Positions 25,640-34,937 of a stretch of DNA of 64,000 nucleotides are shown piece by piece (the stretch's first letter is position 1; each line of letters begins with the position of its first letter). Under the pieces are notes generated by a model. That model worked only from the letters and a program-made list of their open reading frames with translations, had not been told where the DNA came from and ran no database searches. A program made the translations under genes and the position numbers. This DNA comes from Candidatus Babeliales bacterium (GTDB lineage Bacteria; Babelota; Babeliae; Babelales; RVW-14), in contig JAIEPG010000005.1 in assembly GCA_019749895.1 (NCBI GenBank), positions 137,371-201,370 of the forward strand, read 5' to 3'.

Positions 25640-27030
25640 AAAGAAGCCTCAACATAGTCAGCTCTTTTATTTTTTTTAAGTATTGGATTTGTTGAAACCG
25701 GCAACAAATTTAATGCAATAAGATGGTCAATAAAAGTGAATAAATGAAGATCTTGATAACGACGCGCAATCAGCTGAACACCAAAAGGCAACCCTGAAGG
25801 CGCGGTAAAAACAGGTGCACTCACAACAGGAACATACGTCATAGTCCACATCAACGCAGGATCTGGCAACTCTATTTCATAACGCAACGGCGCTTGGCCA
25901 GCAGTACTTAGCGAAACAAGTACATCATACTTTTCAAAGACCGAATCAACCAAACTAACCATTTCACGCTGTTGAACTAAAGCTTGCTGATAATCTTGAG
26001 AAATAATTGTTAAGCCATCTTCAATGAGCTCAACCATTCTTTCAGATACTGATTCTTTTTGTTTAAACTCTTCTTGAAAATAGTAAGCAAGTGATCTGTT
26101 ATAAATTATTCGGTGAATGTCATGAGCTTTGTTCAACTGCTCGGGCAATTGAATTTCTTCAACAGAAACCTCATGCCCCCCAGCTAGTTTTTGGACCCAA
26201 TCAATCATAGCCTCTTGAGCATAATTGTAAGCATAATTCCACGTGTGCGTACGCACAAAACCTACACGCCATGGCCGACTCCGAGGCCCTTTCGGTACAC
26301 AATAATTATCCAAGGCTTCATAAATAAATGGATAATCTTTACCAGAAACTCTGAGCGCATTTAAAACATGAGCCAAATCTTGCGCATGACTCACAAAAAA
26401 ACCTACAGAATCCAACGTATCAGTCGTCTTTAAAATACCAGTACGCGGAATAAGCCCAAAAGATGGCTTTACACCATAAACACCACAAAAGCTTGCTGGC
26501 CTGACAATTGAGCCTGCCGTCTGCGTACCAAGCGCAACTGGAAGCATACCTGTTGCCACAGCAACGGCAGAGCCGCTTGAAGAAGTTCCCGGAGAAACAG
26601 CAAAATTGTGGGGATTTTTTGTTTCACTCAACGCATGAACACCAAATTCAGCCGATGATGTTTTGCCTGGGATTATGCCACCAGATCGCTCAACATGGTA
26701 CACAACACGCGCATCATTTCCTGGAAAAAATCCTTGCCACAAAGCACTCCCCATTTGCGTCTGAAAACGAGTTGTATTAATAATATCTTTTATACCAACC
26801 GGAATGCCTTCAAACGGTCTTGAGTATCCTTTTTGAATATTTTCTCGCGCCAAGTAAGCTTGTTGCAAAAAATATTCTGCATCAAAGTGTTCCCAAGCAT
26901 GCAACGTTGTGTCAGTACTTTGCACAAAACTAATAATTGATTCAGCAACATAAACAGGATCTAAAAGATTATCCCGATATGCCTGAAGCGTTTGCTGAAT
27001 ACTATAATCTAAAAAAAAACCATGTTGCAT
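25636..27030 (-). CDS. Amidase-signature family hydrolase
   Basis: A 464-residue member of the amidase signature family, related to GatA and FAAH-type enzymes, which hydrolyse amides to acid and ammonia. The catalytic lysine lies in GIPVGIKDIINT. The cis-serine region reads GTQTAGSIVRPASFCG, and the nucleophile serine is in the Ser/Gly-rich GTSSSGSAVAVATG block. The family triad is therefore present. The ATG at 27030 with GGTGG upstream is chosen over an earlier GTG. It starts 14 bases after the stop of a WbpG-type sugar amidotransferase and overlaps the next gene by four bases. That context suggests a sugar-linked amide substrate or an ammonia-supply role, which is speculation. No GatB or GatC is adjacent. 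Confidence 0.85.
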   Translation of the reverse strand: MQHGFFLDYSIQQTLQAYRDNLLDPVYVAESIISFVQSTDTTLHAWEHFDAEYFLQQAYLARENIQKGYSRPFEGIPVGIKDIINTTRFQTQMGSALWQGFFPGNDARVVYHVERSGGIIPGKTSSAEFGVHALSETKNPHNFAVSPGTSSSGSAVAVATGMLPVALGTQTAGSIVRPASFCGVYGVKPSFGLIPRTGILKTTDTLDSVGFFVSHAQDLAHVLNALRVSGKDYPFIYEALDNYCVPKGPRSRPWRVGFVRTHTWNYAYNYAQEAMIDWVQKLAGGHEVSVEEIQLPEQLNKAHDIHRIIYNRSLAYYFQEEFKQKESVSERMVELIEDGLTIISQDYQQALVQQREMVSLVDSVFEKYDVLVSLSTAGQAPLRYEIELPDPALMWTMTYVPVVSAPVFTAPSGLPFGVQLIARRYQDLHLFTFIDHLIALNLLPVSTNPILKKNKRADYVEASL

Positions 27031-27044
27031 GGTAACCACCAGTT

Positions 27045-28235
27045 CTAAATATTTTCTTTGTTGGTTTTTTCAATCAATTCTTCCACAAAAGGCTTCACCG
27101 ATTTCCTATGCTCTTTGTTTTTAAAATGAATTGGCATAGCAATTTTCCCCAGTTTTTTTAAGCGATGACCTTCCATAATTTTATGAAATTCATCTTCAGT
27201 TAGGCCGGTAATTTTTAGGTAATAATCAAGCGCATCGGGCCTGAGCGAATCATGTTTTTTTGCCAGCTCAAAACCCTCTTCACGCGTTAAAAGACCTGCT
27301 CGCACATCTACACTGGCATGAAAAGTTCCACGGCCATAGCCACGCTTGAGATAGCACGTAAAGTCATGAACACCTGGCATAATACACTCAGCACTTTTAT
27401 AACGCTTATACGTACCGTCAATATTAGTTTCTTTCCAAGCGTAGTTGTCACGCACAAATTCCATTTGGCGCTCATCATCCCAAAAAATATAGTCTCCCAA
27501 ATGAATACCATGAACACCAACTTTTAAGCATTCTTCTGGTGTTGGATTTTTGAACGGCGCCATATCTTTCATGGTCAAATAATCACACACCATTTCTTCT
27601 GGTTTGCGCTTAGCAGAAACAGAAAGAAAATAATCTTTATCAAACTGCAAACGCTTACATTTGTATGAAGCGCGTCCAGACGACTCAGATATCGACTCAC
27701 CCCAAATAAGCAGTGGTATTTTGTATGCAACGGCTACTTGCAAAGGAAATGCACCAACACCGGCATGACAATGCCAACACGCATCACCAATAGCTTCAAG
27801 CGAGCGACGAGCAGTACGGTTTACCAAGCTGCGATTTGGCGTAAACATAATGTGATCAACATTAAATTTTTCAAGCGAATTCAAAAGGTTGTACATGCCC
27901 GTACCACTGAACCAATTGTGGCTAAACGTAACAGCCAAAGGCTTCATACCATAAACTTTTGTGAGGACATGAAGCTGAAAAGTGCTATCTTTACCACCAC
28001 TGATAGGAATTATGCAATCGTAGTTATCGCCAGATTTTGCTTTTGCATCTTCTAAGATTGCTCTTAAATCTTTTTCACGCTCCGCCCAATTAATGTGCAT
28101 TTTCTCTTCAGATGAACGACAGGCCTGGCAAATACCCATCTCATCAAAATCAACGCCTTCTTGCGTTTCTGGAATGCAACAGCGAACGCAATATTGTAAA
28201 TGTTGGAACGGAGGAGTACTATTTTGTTCGTTCAT
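27045..28235 (-). CDS. wbpG: N-acetyl sugar amidotransferase, WbpG/PseA type
   Basis: A 396-residue ATP-dependent amidotransferase. The PP-loop SGGKDS (79-84) binds ATP. The N-terminal zinc-like cysteines C16, C19, C36 and C39 (CVRC, CQAC) and the ESISESSGRASYK and ECLKVGVHGIHLGDYIFWDDER blocks match the WbpG/PseA family. Known members convert an N-acetyl group of a sugar to N-acetimidoyl. In Pseudomonas WbpG works with HisH- and HisF-type partners that supply ammonia; neither is visible here. It sits in the nonulosonate operon, consistent with an acetamidino-substituted nonulosonic acid or a 2,3-diamino sugar. Confidence 0.82.
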   Translation of the reverse strand: MNEQNSTPPFQHLQYCVRCCIPETQEGVDFDEMGICQACRSSEEKMHINWAEREKDLRAILEDAKAKSGDNYDCIIPISGGKDSTFQLHVLTKVYGMKPLAVTFSHNWFSGTGMYNLLNSLEKFNVDHIMFTPNRSLVNRTARRSLEAIGDACWHCHAGVGAFPLQVAVAYKIPLLIWGESISESSGRASYKCKRLQFDKDYFLSVSAKRKPEEMVCDYLTMKDMAPFKNPTPEECLKVGVHGIHLGDYIFWDDERQMEFVRDNYAWKETNIDGTYKRYKSAECIMPGVHDFTCYLKRGYGRGTFHASVDVRAGLLTREEGFELAKKHDSLRPDALDYYLKITGLTEDEFHKIMEGHRLKKLGKIAMPIHFKNKEHRKSVKPFVEELIEKTNKENI

Positions 28236-28247
28236 AATTTTTTCTTT

Positions 28248-28829
28248 CTAAAAAACAGTAGCGCTCTGCACTGCTGGTTGATTAAACTTTGCAAGAAATT
28301 CTTCACGCAGTAGACCATATTCAAGAATATCAACAAACTCTCCATGCTTAAACAGAGCTTGCCTTCGAAGACCTTCTTCTTTCATTACCATATAATGGGC
28401 AAGTTTTTGCATGGCAATATTGCGAACAGACGTTCCACAATGCACTCTGTGCAAATTAAGTTCCAAAAAACCATGCTTCAAAAGCATAATCGAAGCTTCT
28501 TTAGCATAACCTTGTCCCCATGAATTTTTATCACCCAAAATAATGGCATATTCAGCATTTCTACTAATATAATTAATATTTTGTAGAGCAATATTCCCAA
28601 TATGCTTATCATTATCTTTACGAACAATAGCACATACCAAAAAAGCTGGATTATCTGTGACCATATCAAGAAAACTCTGTGCTGCTTTTTTCCCATAAGG
28701 AAAAACGTGATGCGAATTAAAACGACACACATCAGCATCGTTAAGCCAAGCAATATAATCATCTTCTAGATCTTGCTGACAAAGCGCTCGTAAATAAATT
28801 TTTTCGCCAATTAAAAACGGTGCATTCAT
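28248..28829 (-). CDS. GNAT N-acetyltransferase (RimJ/RimL-like)
   Basis: A 193-residue acetyltransferase of the GNAT fold. The opening IYLRALCQQDLEDDYIAWLND is typical of RimJ/RimL relatives. The acetyl-CoA site appears as a WGQGYAKEASIMLLKHGF block (consensus Q/RxxGxG/A) in the middle. In NDP-sugar clusters such enzymes (PseH, LegH, PglD-like) acetylate the amino group installed by a DegT aminotransferase. The ATG overlaps the aminotransferase stop as ATGA, so pairing with that enzyme is strongly suggested. Ribosomal-protein acetylation is a less likely alternative. Confidence 0.8.
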   Translation of the reverse strand: MNAPFLIGEKIYLRALCQQDLEDDYIAWLNDADVCRFNSHHVFPYGKKAAQSFLDMVTDNPAFLVCAIVRKDNDKHIGNIALQNINYISRNAEYAIILGDKNSWGQGYAKEASIMLLKHGFLELNLHRVHCGTSVRNIAMQKLAHYMVMKEEGLRRQALFKHGEFVDILEYGLLREEFLAKFNQPAVQSATVF

Positions 28830-30172
28830 AATAATTTTCTATTTTCCCAAACTTTTTCAAATGCTCGAACAACATCATCTAAATCCTGTTTGGTCATACC
28901 AGGACGCATAAGTTCATGAACAATCAGCTCGTGGTTGTGCATGCGCTCAGTAACTGGACATATGCCCGGAACATAAGAAGCTTCACCCCCTTGTGGTTGC
29001 AAAGTCCATGGATAATGCGAAGTTCCATACACCTGTTTTTTTTGATATATCGATTGAAGGTACAGCGGCTTAACATACCCAGCGTTAACTTTAACGCCTT
29101 CGGTTTCGCGCCACTCCGTCACCTCAAGTTCTGCTTTTACCGCATTAACAAATGCATCGCGAGAAATTCCAGCCAACAACTCGTCAAATTTTATAGCGTG
29201 AAGATAATAGGCATGCGTGCAATCCTGACGAACCTTTGGCATTGTTAAAGCAGGAATAGCTGCCAGTTTTTTTTCTAAATAAGTAACATTTTCTACACGC
29301 GCTTGAACAAGCGGCTTTAAATGCTTGAGCAAAGCAAGCCCTATAACTGCCTGCATTTCCGTTAGGCGATAATTAAAACCAATCATATTGGTAAAATGCG
29401 CATCACCTTTGGCATCAATCACTGCTTCAGCATGGTTACGAATAAGCCGCAACCGCTCTGCCAATTCGTCGTTATCAGTTACTACCACTCCACCCTCACC
29501 AGTGTGAATATGCTTGTGATAATTAAGCGAATAAACGCCCATATCACCCAATGTACCAGCACTTTTGTTTTTATATAAAGCACCTGGTGCCTGGGCACAA
29601 TCTTCAATCACCAGCAACTTATGTTTACGTGCAAGCTCATTAACTGCCAGAGCGTCGTAAGGCAAACCAAAAAGATCAACAATAACAATTGCTTTAGTGC
29701 GCGGCGTAATGCGTTGCTCAATTGATGCAATATCGAGACAAAAATAATCTTTTTCTATGTCAGCAAAAACAGGTATTGCATGGTACACCAACGGTGCCAC
29801 AGCAGAAGCAGACATACTGAACGGTGTTACGATAATTTCATCACCCGGTTCAATGCCAGCAGCACCAACCGCAGCATACAAGCCAGAAGTCGCAGAGTTA
29901 ACTGCTATAGCATGCTTAACACCAAAATGAGCCGCCCACGCTTCTTCAAAAGCACGAACTTGTGGACCTCCATAAAAATCTTGATGCCATGCGCCAAGGT
30001 AGCGAGAAAGTACACCGGATCGTAAAACTTTCACAACAGCATTTTCAACCTCTTGATCAATCAAGTGGTAAGGAGGAAATTTTTTTGTTCGGATTTTTTG
30101 ACCACCATGCACAGCCAATGGCGATATCGCTTTATATTCTTTTATTTTTTGCAATGTTTGAACGTCATTCAT
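28826..30172 (-). CDS. DegT/DnrJ/EryC1 PLP sugar aminotransferase
   Basis: A 448-residue PLP aminotransferase, longer than the usual 370-390 residues. It has VNSATSGLYAAVGA (phosphate loop), IEDCAQA (189-195) and the Schiff-base K220 in YSLNYHKHIHTGEGGV. The extra length is an N-terminal segment and a C-terminal YVPGICPVTERMHNHE region, as in longer aminotransferases of nonulosonate and similar clusters. Probable role: amination at C4 of a UDP-4-keto-6-deoxy sugar, followed by acetylation by the coupled GNAT. It starts inside the last codons of the gene upstream. Confidence 0.85.
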   Translation of the reverse strand: MNDVQTLQKIKEYKAISPLAVHGGQKIRTKKFPPYHLIDQEVENAVVKVLRSGVLSRYLGAWHQDFYGGPQVRAFEEAWAAHFGVKHAIAVNSATSGLYAAVGAAGIEPGDEIIVTPFSMSASAVAPLVYHAIPVFADIEKDYFCLDIASIEQRITPRTKAIVIVDLFGLPYDALAVNELARKHKLLVIEDCAQAPGALYKNKSAGTLGDMGVYSLNYHKHIHTGEGGVVVTDNDELAERLRLIRNHAEAVIDAKGDAHFTNMIGFNYRLTEMQAVIGLALLKHLKPLVQARVENVTYLEKKLAAIPALTMPKVRQDCTHAYYLHAIKFDELLAGISRDAFVNAVKAELEVTEWRETEGVKVNAGYVKPLYLQSIYQKKQVYGTSHYPWTLQPQGGEASYVPGICPVTERMHNHELIVHELMRPGMTKQDLDDVVRAFEKVWENRKLL

Positions 30173-31310
30173 CTCTCATCTCTCCCCAGAGCAACGAATC
30201 TATAACACGCGCAACATTTTTTGCTGCTTGTTGAATAACCAAAAAACCAGTCACAGACATGGCTCTCTGATACATTACTACTGCCTGTAATGTAGCGAAT
30301 AATTCTGTTTTATCCAAGATCGTTTTTATAAAATTACGACGAGAAAGAATAAAAGGATCTTCAGTCTTAAGGCCTATTTGCACACTCAAAATAGGTATAT
30401 TAAGCAAAGCAGCTTCCAAAAGAAACATTGAAGACATCCCACACACCACATCAGACATCAACATCGCTTGCGCACCCGGAACAGCATTGTCAACGACCAC
30501 TCTCAAGAACGGCGTATTTGGCAATACAACAAGATTATGGTAGTACAGCAGGTCTTCTTTGGGGTGTGGCCGTATTACCAAAACAATTTTTTTCTGAGTA
30601 CATTGAGCAAGAACAGTCAATACATCAAGTATTTGTTGTAAAATTATTTGCTCAGTATAACCCAAATAATCAGTATCTTTATAAACAAGAGAAAGAGGCT
30701 CTGATGCAAAGGTAATAAGTATGTCTACCTCACCATACAAAGATTTTCTTAATGCCACAATATGATCATGCGATAATGTTTTTTTTCTCTCCTGAACAAG
30801 ATCAAAATATGGCTGACCAGTAACTATAACACGGCTACCCGCAATGCCTTCTGCCAATGTTTGCTCGCGTGCATAATCGTCCATCACACAAATTTTTGAT
30901 GGCACATACGCATGCGTTTTATGACCTAGGTAAGCCTCAATTTGGTCAATGCTATAGGCAGAAAAGCGAACACCATAATTCATCCACTGGTCAAGTATGG
31001 CACAAGAAGGAATAGTAAGCTTTTCGCAAGAACGCCAAAGATATTTTTCTGTTTTATCTGTTGCACTGGTACCCGTTACCACCACATCTGGCATTTCCTC
31101 AGACAAAAAATCGGTTACCGCTTGCTGGGTAAAATCAGAAATAACAGCAGCTATATTCTTACCGCTATAACCAAATTCTTGATAGCGCTTGAGCGCCATG
31201 TTCTTGCCAAAAAGCACTATTTCGTATTTTTTTTTCAGAAGATCGATTAAAGGAATAATGGTATTTGCCCCACCAGGGTCATGCGCGAAGAGGAGTATTT
31301 TCTTTTGCAT
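30165..31310 (-). CDS. GT-B-like protein of nonulosonate operon
   Basis: A 381-residue two-domain protein. It begins KKILLFAHDPGGANTIIPLIDLLKKKYEIVLFG and has a middle DVVVTGTSATDKTEKYLWR. The C-terminal half has VLVIRPHPKEDLLYY and DVVCGMSSMFLLEAALLNIPILSVQIG, a layout like GT-B enzymes and UDP-sugar 2-epimerases/hydrolases. It could be the hydrolysing epimerase that the pathway needs, or a glycosyltransferase; sequence alone does not decide. It overlaps the oxidoreductase gene by 32 bases and the aminotransferase gene by eight. AGGA lies five bases before the ATG. Confidence 0.55.
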   Translation of the reverse strand: MQKKILLFAHDPGGANTIIPLIDLLKKKYEIVLFGKNMALKRYQEFGYSGKNIAAVISDFTQQAVTDFLSEEMPDVVVTGTSATDKTEKYLWRSCEKLTIPSCAILDQWMNYGVRFSAYSIDQIEAYLGHKTHAYVPSKICVMDDYAREQTLAEGIAGSRVIVTGQPYFDLVQERKKTLSHDHIVALRKSLYGEVDILITFASEPLSLVYKDTDYLGYTEQIILQQILDVLTVLAQCTQKKIVLVIRPHPKEDLLYYHNLVVLPNTPFLRVVVDNAVPGAQAMLMSDVVCGMSSMFLLEAALLNIPILSVQIGLKTEDPFILSRRNFIKTILDKTELFATLQAVVMYQRAMSVTGFLVIQQAAKNVARVIDSLLWGEMRDE

Positions 31311-32259
31311 GGGAATCCTGCGTACACAACTTCATAACAGCATAAGCATCATCAAGCGTACAAGATAAACGTTGTTGGCAAGTCAAAAAATGAGCAATGT
31401 TATCGGCAGCACCATATAAAGCCTGCGCCAACGAAGAAGACTGCTTATTCGTAAGCACAAGATTTGAATAGCCTTGAAAAAGCGTACTTGGCAAAACGGC
31501 ATATTCTTCAATACAAAAGCCGCTGTCTACAATACGCACCCGTCTCTTTTCAAACAAAAAATCCATTTCAAAAATGGTAAACAAACGGCAATCAACTGGT
31601 TGTAAAAAAAACAATGCATCATAATCTGCCAAGTGCAATTTTCCCATAACGCTGGGGTCATCGTCATAATAATCAAAAACTTTTTGTATGCAATCAACCG
31701 AAGTTATGTCCCCCAACAAAAACCTCACAAAATCAAGCATGTGCGAACCGTTGTGCAAGAAGCCCTTGCCATAATACCCCGTACCGGCAATAAAACGCCC
31801 AAATTCTCCAGCGTGCACTCGCCGCCGCATTTCATGAAACTCAGGTACAAAACGCCGCGAATAATTAACTAAAATGGGAATACCTGCCTGCGTATACAAT
31901 TGCCTAATCTTATACGCCTGCTCAAGCGTTTTGGTGAGCGGCTTTTCAGCAAAAACAAGTCTAACGGGATAGCGTGCAAGTTGCTGAAGAATATCATAAT
32001 GCGTTTGATCTGGCGTTGCAACACACACAACGTCGATACTACGCACCGAAAAGGCTTGCTCAAGTGAGGCAAAAAATTGCGTACTCCACCGCTGGGCAGC
32101 TTGCTTGGCACAGTCAATGTCAGCATCAACAAAACCAACTAGCTCAAAAGCTGGATGCTGAGAAAACGCATGCGCGTGGGTAATAATATGACTGTCGCTG
32201 GGAGAATCAAAAAAAGCACCTATCCGGCCAGCGCCAATAATTAAAACTCGATACTTCAT
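31279..32259 (-). CDS. Gfo/Idh/MocA-family oxidoreductase
   Basis: A 326-residue NAD(P)-dependent sugar oxidoreductase. The nucleotide site is VLIIGAGRIGAFFDSP at the N-terminus, FVDAD ends strand 2, and the catalytic-lysine motif reads VFAEKPLTK. A substrate-domain GSHMLDFVRFLLGD block follows. These enzymes oxidise or reduce hydroxyls of NDP-sugars or free sugars (WlbA/WbpB type). It begins directly at the stop of the cytidylyltransferase gene (TAA then ATG), which shows tight operon packing. It may make a keto intermediate for the aminotransferase. The canonical Pse and Leg pathways have no such enzyme. Confidence 0.82.
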   Translation of the reverse strand: MKYRVLIIGAGRIGAFFDSPSDSHIITHAHAFSQHPAFELVGFVDADIDCAKQAAQRWSTQFFASLEQAFSVRSIDVVCVATPDQTHYDILQQLARYPVRLVFAEKPLTKTLEQAYKIRQLYTQAGIPILVNYSRRFVPEFHEMRRRVHAGEFGRFIAGTGYYGKGFLHNGSHMLDFVRFLLGDITSVDCIQKVFDYYDDDPSVMGKLHLADYDALFFLQPVDCRLFTIFEMDFLFEKRRVRIVDSGFCIEEYAVLPSTLFQGYSNLVLTNKQSSSLAQALYGAADNIAHFLTCQQRLSCTLDDAYAVMKLCTQDSHAKENTPLRA

Positions 32260-32964
32260 TTATCCAACAAGATTATTAATAACTTTGTATTTTAGTTCTG
32301 CAATTTTCCAATCTTCAAGCGAATCAATGTCTTGCACTTCAAGCTCAGAAAGCTTTATTGCCATAGTATTTTTGGCAAACAACTGTTTTTGCTCGAGAAG
32401 ACTTTGCGATTTCATGAAGTAAAACTGCCCACAATCATGATAAACAGGTTCTAGATCTTGCGAACGTTTATTATAATTTTCTGGCCACAACATACTTAAT
32501 TTGTCATCGTCAACCCGCACGGCTCGCTGAACCGGATAGCTAAACCGCACCACCGGCACTACTGAATCAACTTTCGATTCAGTAAGCATGGCAAAGCCCT
32601 CTTTCAAGCGTTGCGCAGAAACAAACGGTGCTGTTGGCAATATGCAGCAAAAATAGGTAAAGTTCTTGCCTTGCTTGTGATACTCAAGCAAGACCTCTTC
32701 AATAACATCGGCCAACATTGCATGATCATCGGCATTAGACGCCGAACGAATAAAGGGAACCTGAGCTCCCACATTTTTTGCAATGTCTGCAATTTCCACA
32801 TCATCAGTAGAAACCATAACTTCATCAAAACAGCCTGCTTGCAACGCAGCCTGAATTGAATAGCTTATAATCGGCTGGCCCAAAAAAGATTTTATATTTT
32901 TTCTTGGAATACGCTTACTACCGCCACGAGCAGGAATAATAGCAACACATGAGTGATTATTCAT
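32260..32964 (-). CDS. neuA: CMP-nonulosonate synthetase (acylneuraminate cytidylyltransferase family)
   Basis: A 234-residue cytidylyltransferase that activates a nonulosonic acid to its CMP form. The signature is IIPARGGSKRIPRKNIKSF (CTP binding), followed by VSTDDVEIADIAKNVGA and the LPTAPFVSAQRL block. The closest named types are PseF/NeuA/LegF; the sequence does not fix the sugar. ATG 32964 is chosen with AGGGAG seven bases before it; a GTG lies three bases upstream. It is placed between the synthase gene and the oxidoreductase. Confidence 0.88.
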   Translation of the reverse strand: MNNHSCVAIIPARGGSKRIPRKNIKSFLGQPIISYSIQAALQAGCFDEVMVSTDDVEIADIAKNVGAQVPFIRSASNADDHAMLADVIEEVLLEYHKQGKNFTYFCCILPTAPFVSAQRLKEGFAMLTESKVDSVVPVVRFSYPVQRAVRVDDDKLSMLWPENYNKRSQDLEPVYHDCGQFYFMKSQSLLEQKQLFAKNTMAIKLSELEVQDIDSLEDWKIAELKYKVINNLVG

Positions 32965-32976
32965 CACACAACTCCC

Positions 32977-34050
32977 TTATAAATCTGCGTGTAATAAACC
33001 ATCACCACAAACCTTAGCAACCTTTAAAGACTTGCCTAAAACTGTATCTTTTTCCCAGGGACTAAAGGCATCTTGAGGAGCTGGGCGCAAATATTCAACA
33101 TCATGCTCGGTAATTATTTCGCCAGCTGCCATATCACGCTTAAAGCGAATGCACCGACGTTGTAAAACAACCGATTCTTGCTCATTTGCTTCAACGCGCT
33201 TCACGCCATCACCAAGGGCATATTCTAACTCTCTGGTTCTATCAACCATATCCCGCCAGGCTACCGGACTCATTGAAAATAGATGGTCGGGGCCAATTCT
33301 GTTGTTATCATCAGTAAAATGCTTTTCAATAACGCGAGCACCAAGTGCCACCGCACCCAGTACCGTTGCATGGCCAGGCGTGTGATCTGAAAGTCCCAAA
33401 ATCATGCCAGGAAACGTATGCGCATACGTTTTTAGAACATTAAGATTGATATACTTAAAATTTTCTAAAGAGGCTGTGTAATTAGTATTGCACTGCATCA
33501 AAACAATTTTTTTGTTGTGCTTTATAACAGCAGTAACAGCACGTTCAACTTCTTCCATGCAAGAGGCACCCGTTGCCAAAAAAACAGGCTTATTTTTTTT
33601 TGCGATAGTTTCAATAAAAGGTGTCCACGTCACATCACCAGAACCAATTTTAAAAGCTGGAGCATACTTGTCCCACAAATCTACCGCATCATAATCATAC
33701 GGCGCCGTAAAAACAGTTATCTTTGCGTCATGCGCAGTTTTTACTAACTCTTCAGTCCATTCACGACGACATTCATTTTCTTGATACGTTTCAAAAACAG
33801 TTTTTTTCCAGGTAGCTTGATGACTAAGTTGGCGACCCAAGCTCTTAAAACCATAATCACTCACAATACCATCGGCTATGAAGTGTTGAAATTTTGCAAC
33901 ATCTGCACCAGCCTCTTTGGCTAAATAAATTAAATCTTTTGCTCGAGAGAGATCGCCATCATGATTTGCTGCAATGTCCGCTATAAAATAGGTAGGAGCA
34001 GTAGCCGAAACTTCGCGATCATCAACAAAAAATTTATTGTCGTATTTCAT
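32977..34050 (-). CDS. neuB: NeuB-family nonulosonic acid synthase
   Basis: A 357-residue enzyme that condenses phosphoenolpyruvate with a six-carbon amino sugar to form a nine-carbon nonulosonic acid. It has the TIM-barrel opening FIADIAANHDGDLSRAKDLI, then KIGSGDVTWTPFI, VFLATGASCMEE, LMQCNTNYT and LGLSDHTPGH. The metal-site region VIEKHFTDDN precedes a C-terminal antifreeze-like SAF domain from about residue 290. AAGGA lies six bases before the ATG. Its 3' neighbour is CMP synthetase and its 5' neighbours are an SDR and a TIM-barrel isomerase. Exact product (sialic, legionaminic, pseudaminic or novel) is open. Confidence 0.9.
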   Translation of the reverse strand: MKYDNKFFVDDREVSATAPTYFIADIAANHDGDLSRAKDLIYLAKEAGADVAKFQHFIADGIVSDYGFKSLGRQLSHQATWKKTVFETYQENECRREWTEELVKTAHDAKITVFTAPYDYDAVDLWDKYAPAFKIGSGDVTWTPFIETIAKKNKPVFLATGASCMEEVERAVTAVIKHNKKIVLMQCNTNYTASLENFKYINLNVLKTYAHTFPGMILGLSDHTPGHATVLGAVALGARVIEKHFTDDNNRIGPDHLFSMSPVAWRDMVDRTRELEYALGDGVKRVEANEQESVVLQRRCIRFKRDMAAGEIITEHDVEYLRPAPQDAFSPWEKDTVLGKSLKVAKVCGDGLLHADL

Positions 34051-34927
34051 CAAATTTCCTTGTAGCTTGCATAATTAAACTTTTGAGTACGGCATCTTTG
34101 GTTGGTAATTGATAACCAAGAATTTCTTCTGCCCGGCCAACATCTAAACCAAGACTTTCGGCACGAACAACCCCCTGATACGAACTTTTAATAACGCTAC
34201 CAATAGTTGCTTTGGTAAGAGATTTTCCAAGACCGGTTGATAAACCCAAAATAAAATCTTTTTTACTTGAAACATCTCTACAAGCAAGATTAATAACACC
34301 AGAAACATTATTGTTTAAAAGGTCAAACAACACTTTTGAAAATTGGGCAACATCAATACTTGAAGTATAAAAATCATCAAAAAGAACGCATGGTTCGTCA
34401 TTTTGTATAACCTTAAGCGCCCACTCAACAAAGGTAGGGCTATTTGGCTGCTGACGAAAGCCAACAATATTTGTTCGTACAACAAGCGCATTATCATATG
34501 CTAAAGCCAAACACTCGGCTAAATATTTGGTTCTAGCATACTCATTAAGCAAGACTATTTTTCCGTTTTCATCGTGCTTACTGTCAATCCCGCCAGTGTA
34601 ATAATGATCGGTAGAAATATGAATTAAGCGAATAGCATACTTACGGCACACATTTGCCAAAATTCCGGCAGGCCGCGTGTTAACCCGGTACGCAAGGCCA
34701 GGGTCTTGCTCGCATACTCCCAAATTTACTAGAGCTACGGTATTAATTATTGTAGTAGGCCGATAGTCATCAATTAATTTAGTCAGTTTGGCATCATCGC
34801 AAATATCAAAAAGAACGTCTGCACAACCCGAATCTGCCATACCCAAAGCTTCAAGATTACGATCTTTTGCTTCTTTCATAAGAGCTTGACCCAACATACC
34901 CGTTGAACCTAAAACTAATAATCGCAT
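34034..34927 (-). CDS. RmlD-like SDR sugar nucleotide reductase
   Basis: A 297-residue short-chain dehydrogenase resembling dTDP-4-dehydrorhamnose reductase. The cofactor site is LVLGSTGMLGQALMKEA, followed by TIINTVALVNLGVCEQDP, HISTDHYYTGG and the catalytic pair in NEYARTKYLAE (Tyr-x3-Lys). RmlD partners RmlB and RmlC are absent, and the gene overlaps the NeuB synthase gene by 17 bases, so a different keto-sugar substrate in the nonulosonate pathway is likely. GAGGA lies seven bases before the ATG at 34927; earlier in-frame codons lie within the neighbour. Confidence 0.75.
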   Translation of the reverse strand: MRLLVLGSTGMLGQALMKEAKDRNLEALGMADSGCADVLFDICDDAKLTKLIDDYRPTTIINTVALVNLGVCEQDPGLAYRVNTRPAGILANVCRKYAIRLIHISTDHYYTGGIDSKHDENGKIVLLNEYARTKYLAECLALAYDNALVVRTNIVGFRQQPNSPTFVEWALKVIQNDEPCVLFDDFYTSSIDVAQFSKVLFDLLNNNVSGVINLACRDVSSKKDFILGLSTGLGKSLTKATIGSVIKSSYQGVVRAESLGLDVGRAEEILGYQLPTKDAVLKSLIMQATRKFDEIRQ

Positions 34928-34937
34928 TACAACGTCC

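Noticed and set aside
25636-27030. GatA subunit of Glu-tRNA amidotransferase
   Set aside because: The amidase signature is present but no gatB or gatC is adjacent, and the context is glycan genes.
34034-34927. rmlD as part of a dTDP-rhamnose pathway
   Set aside because: No rmlA, rmlB or rmlC in the window and the gene is embedded in the nonulosonate operon; called only RmlD-like.
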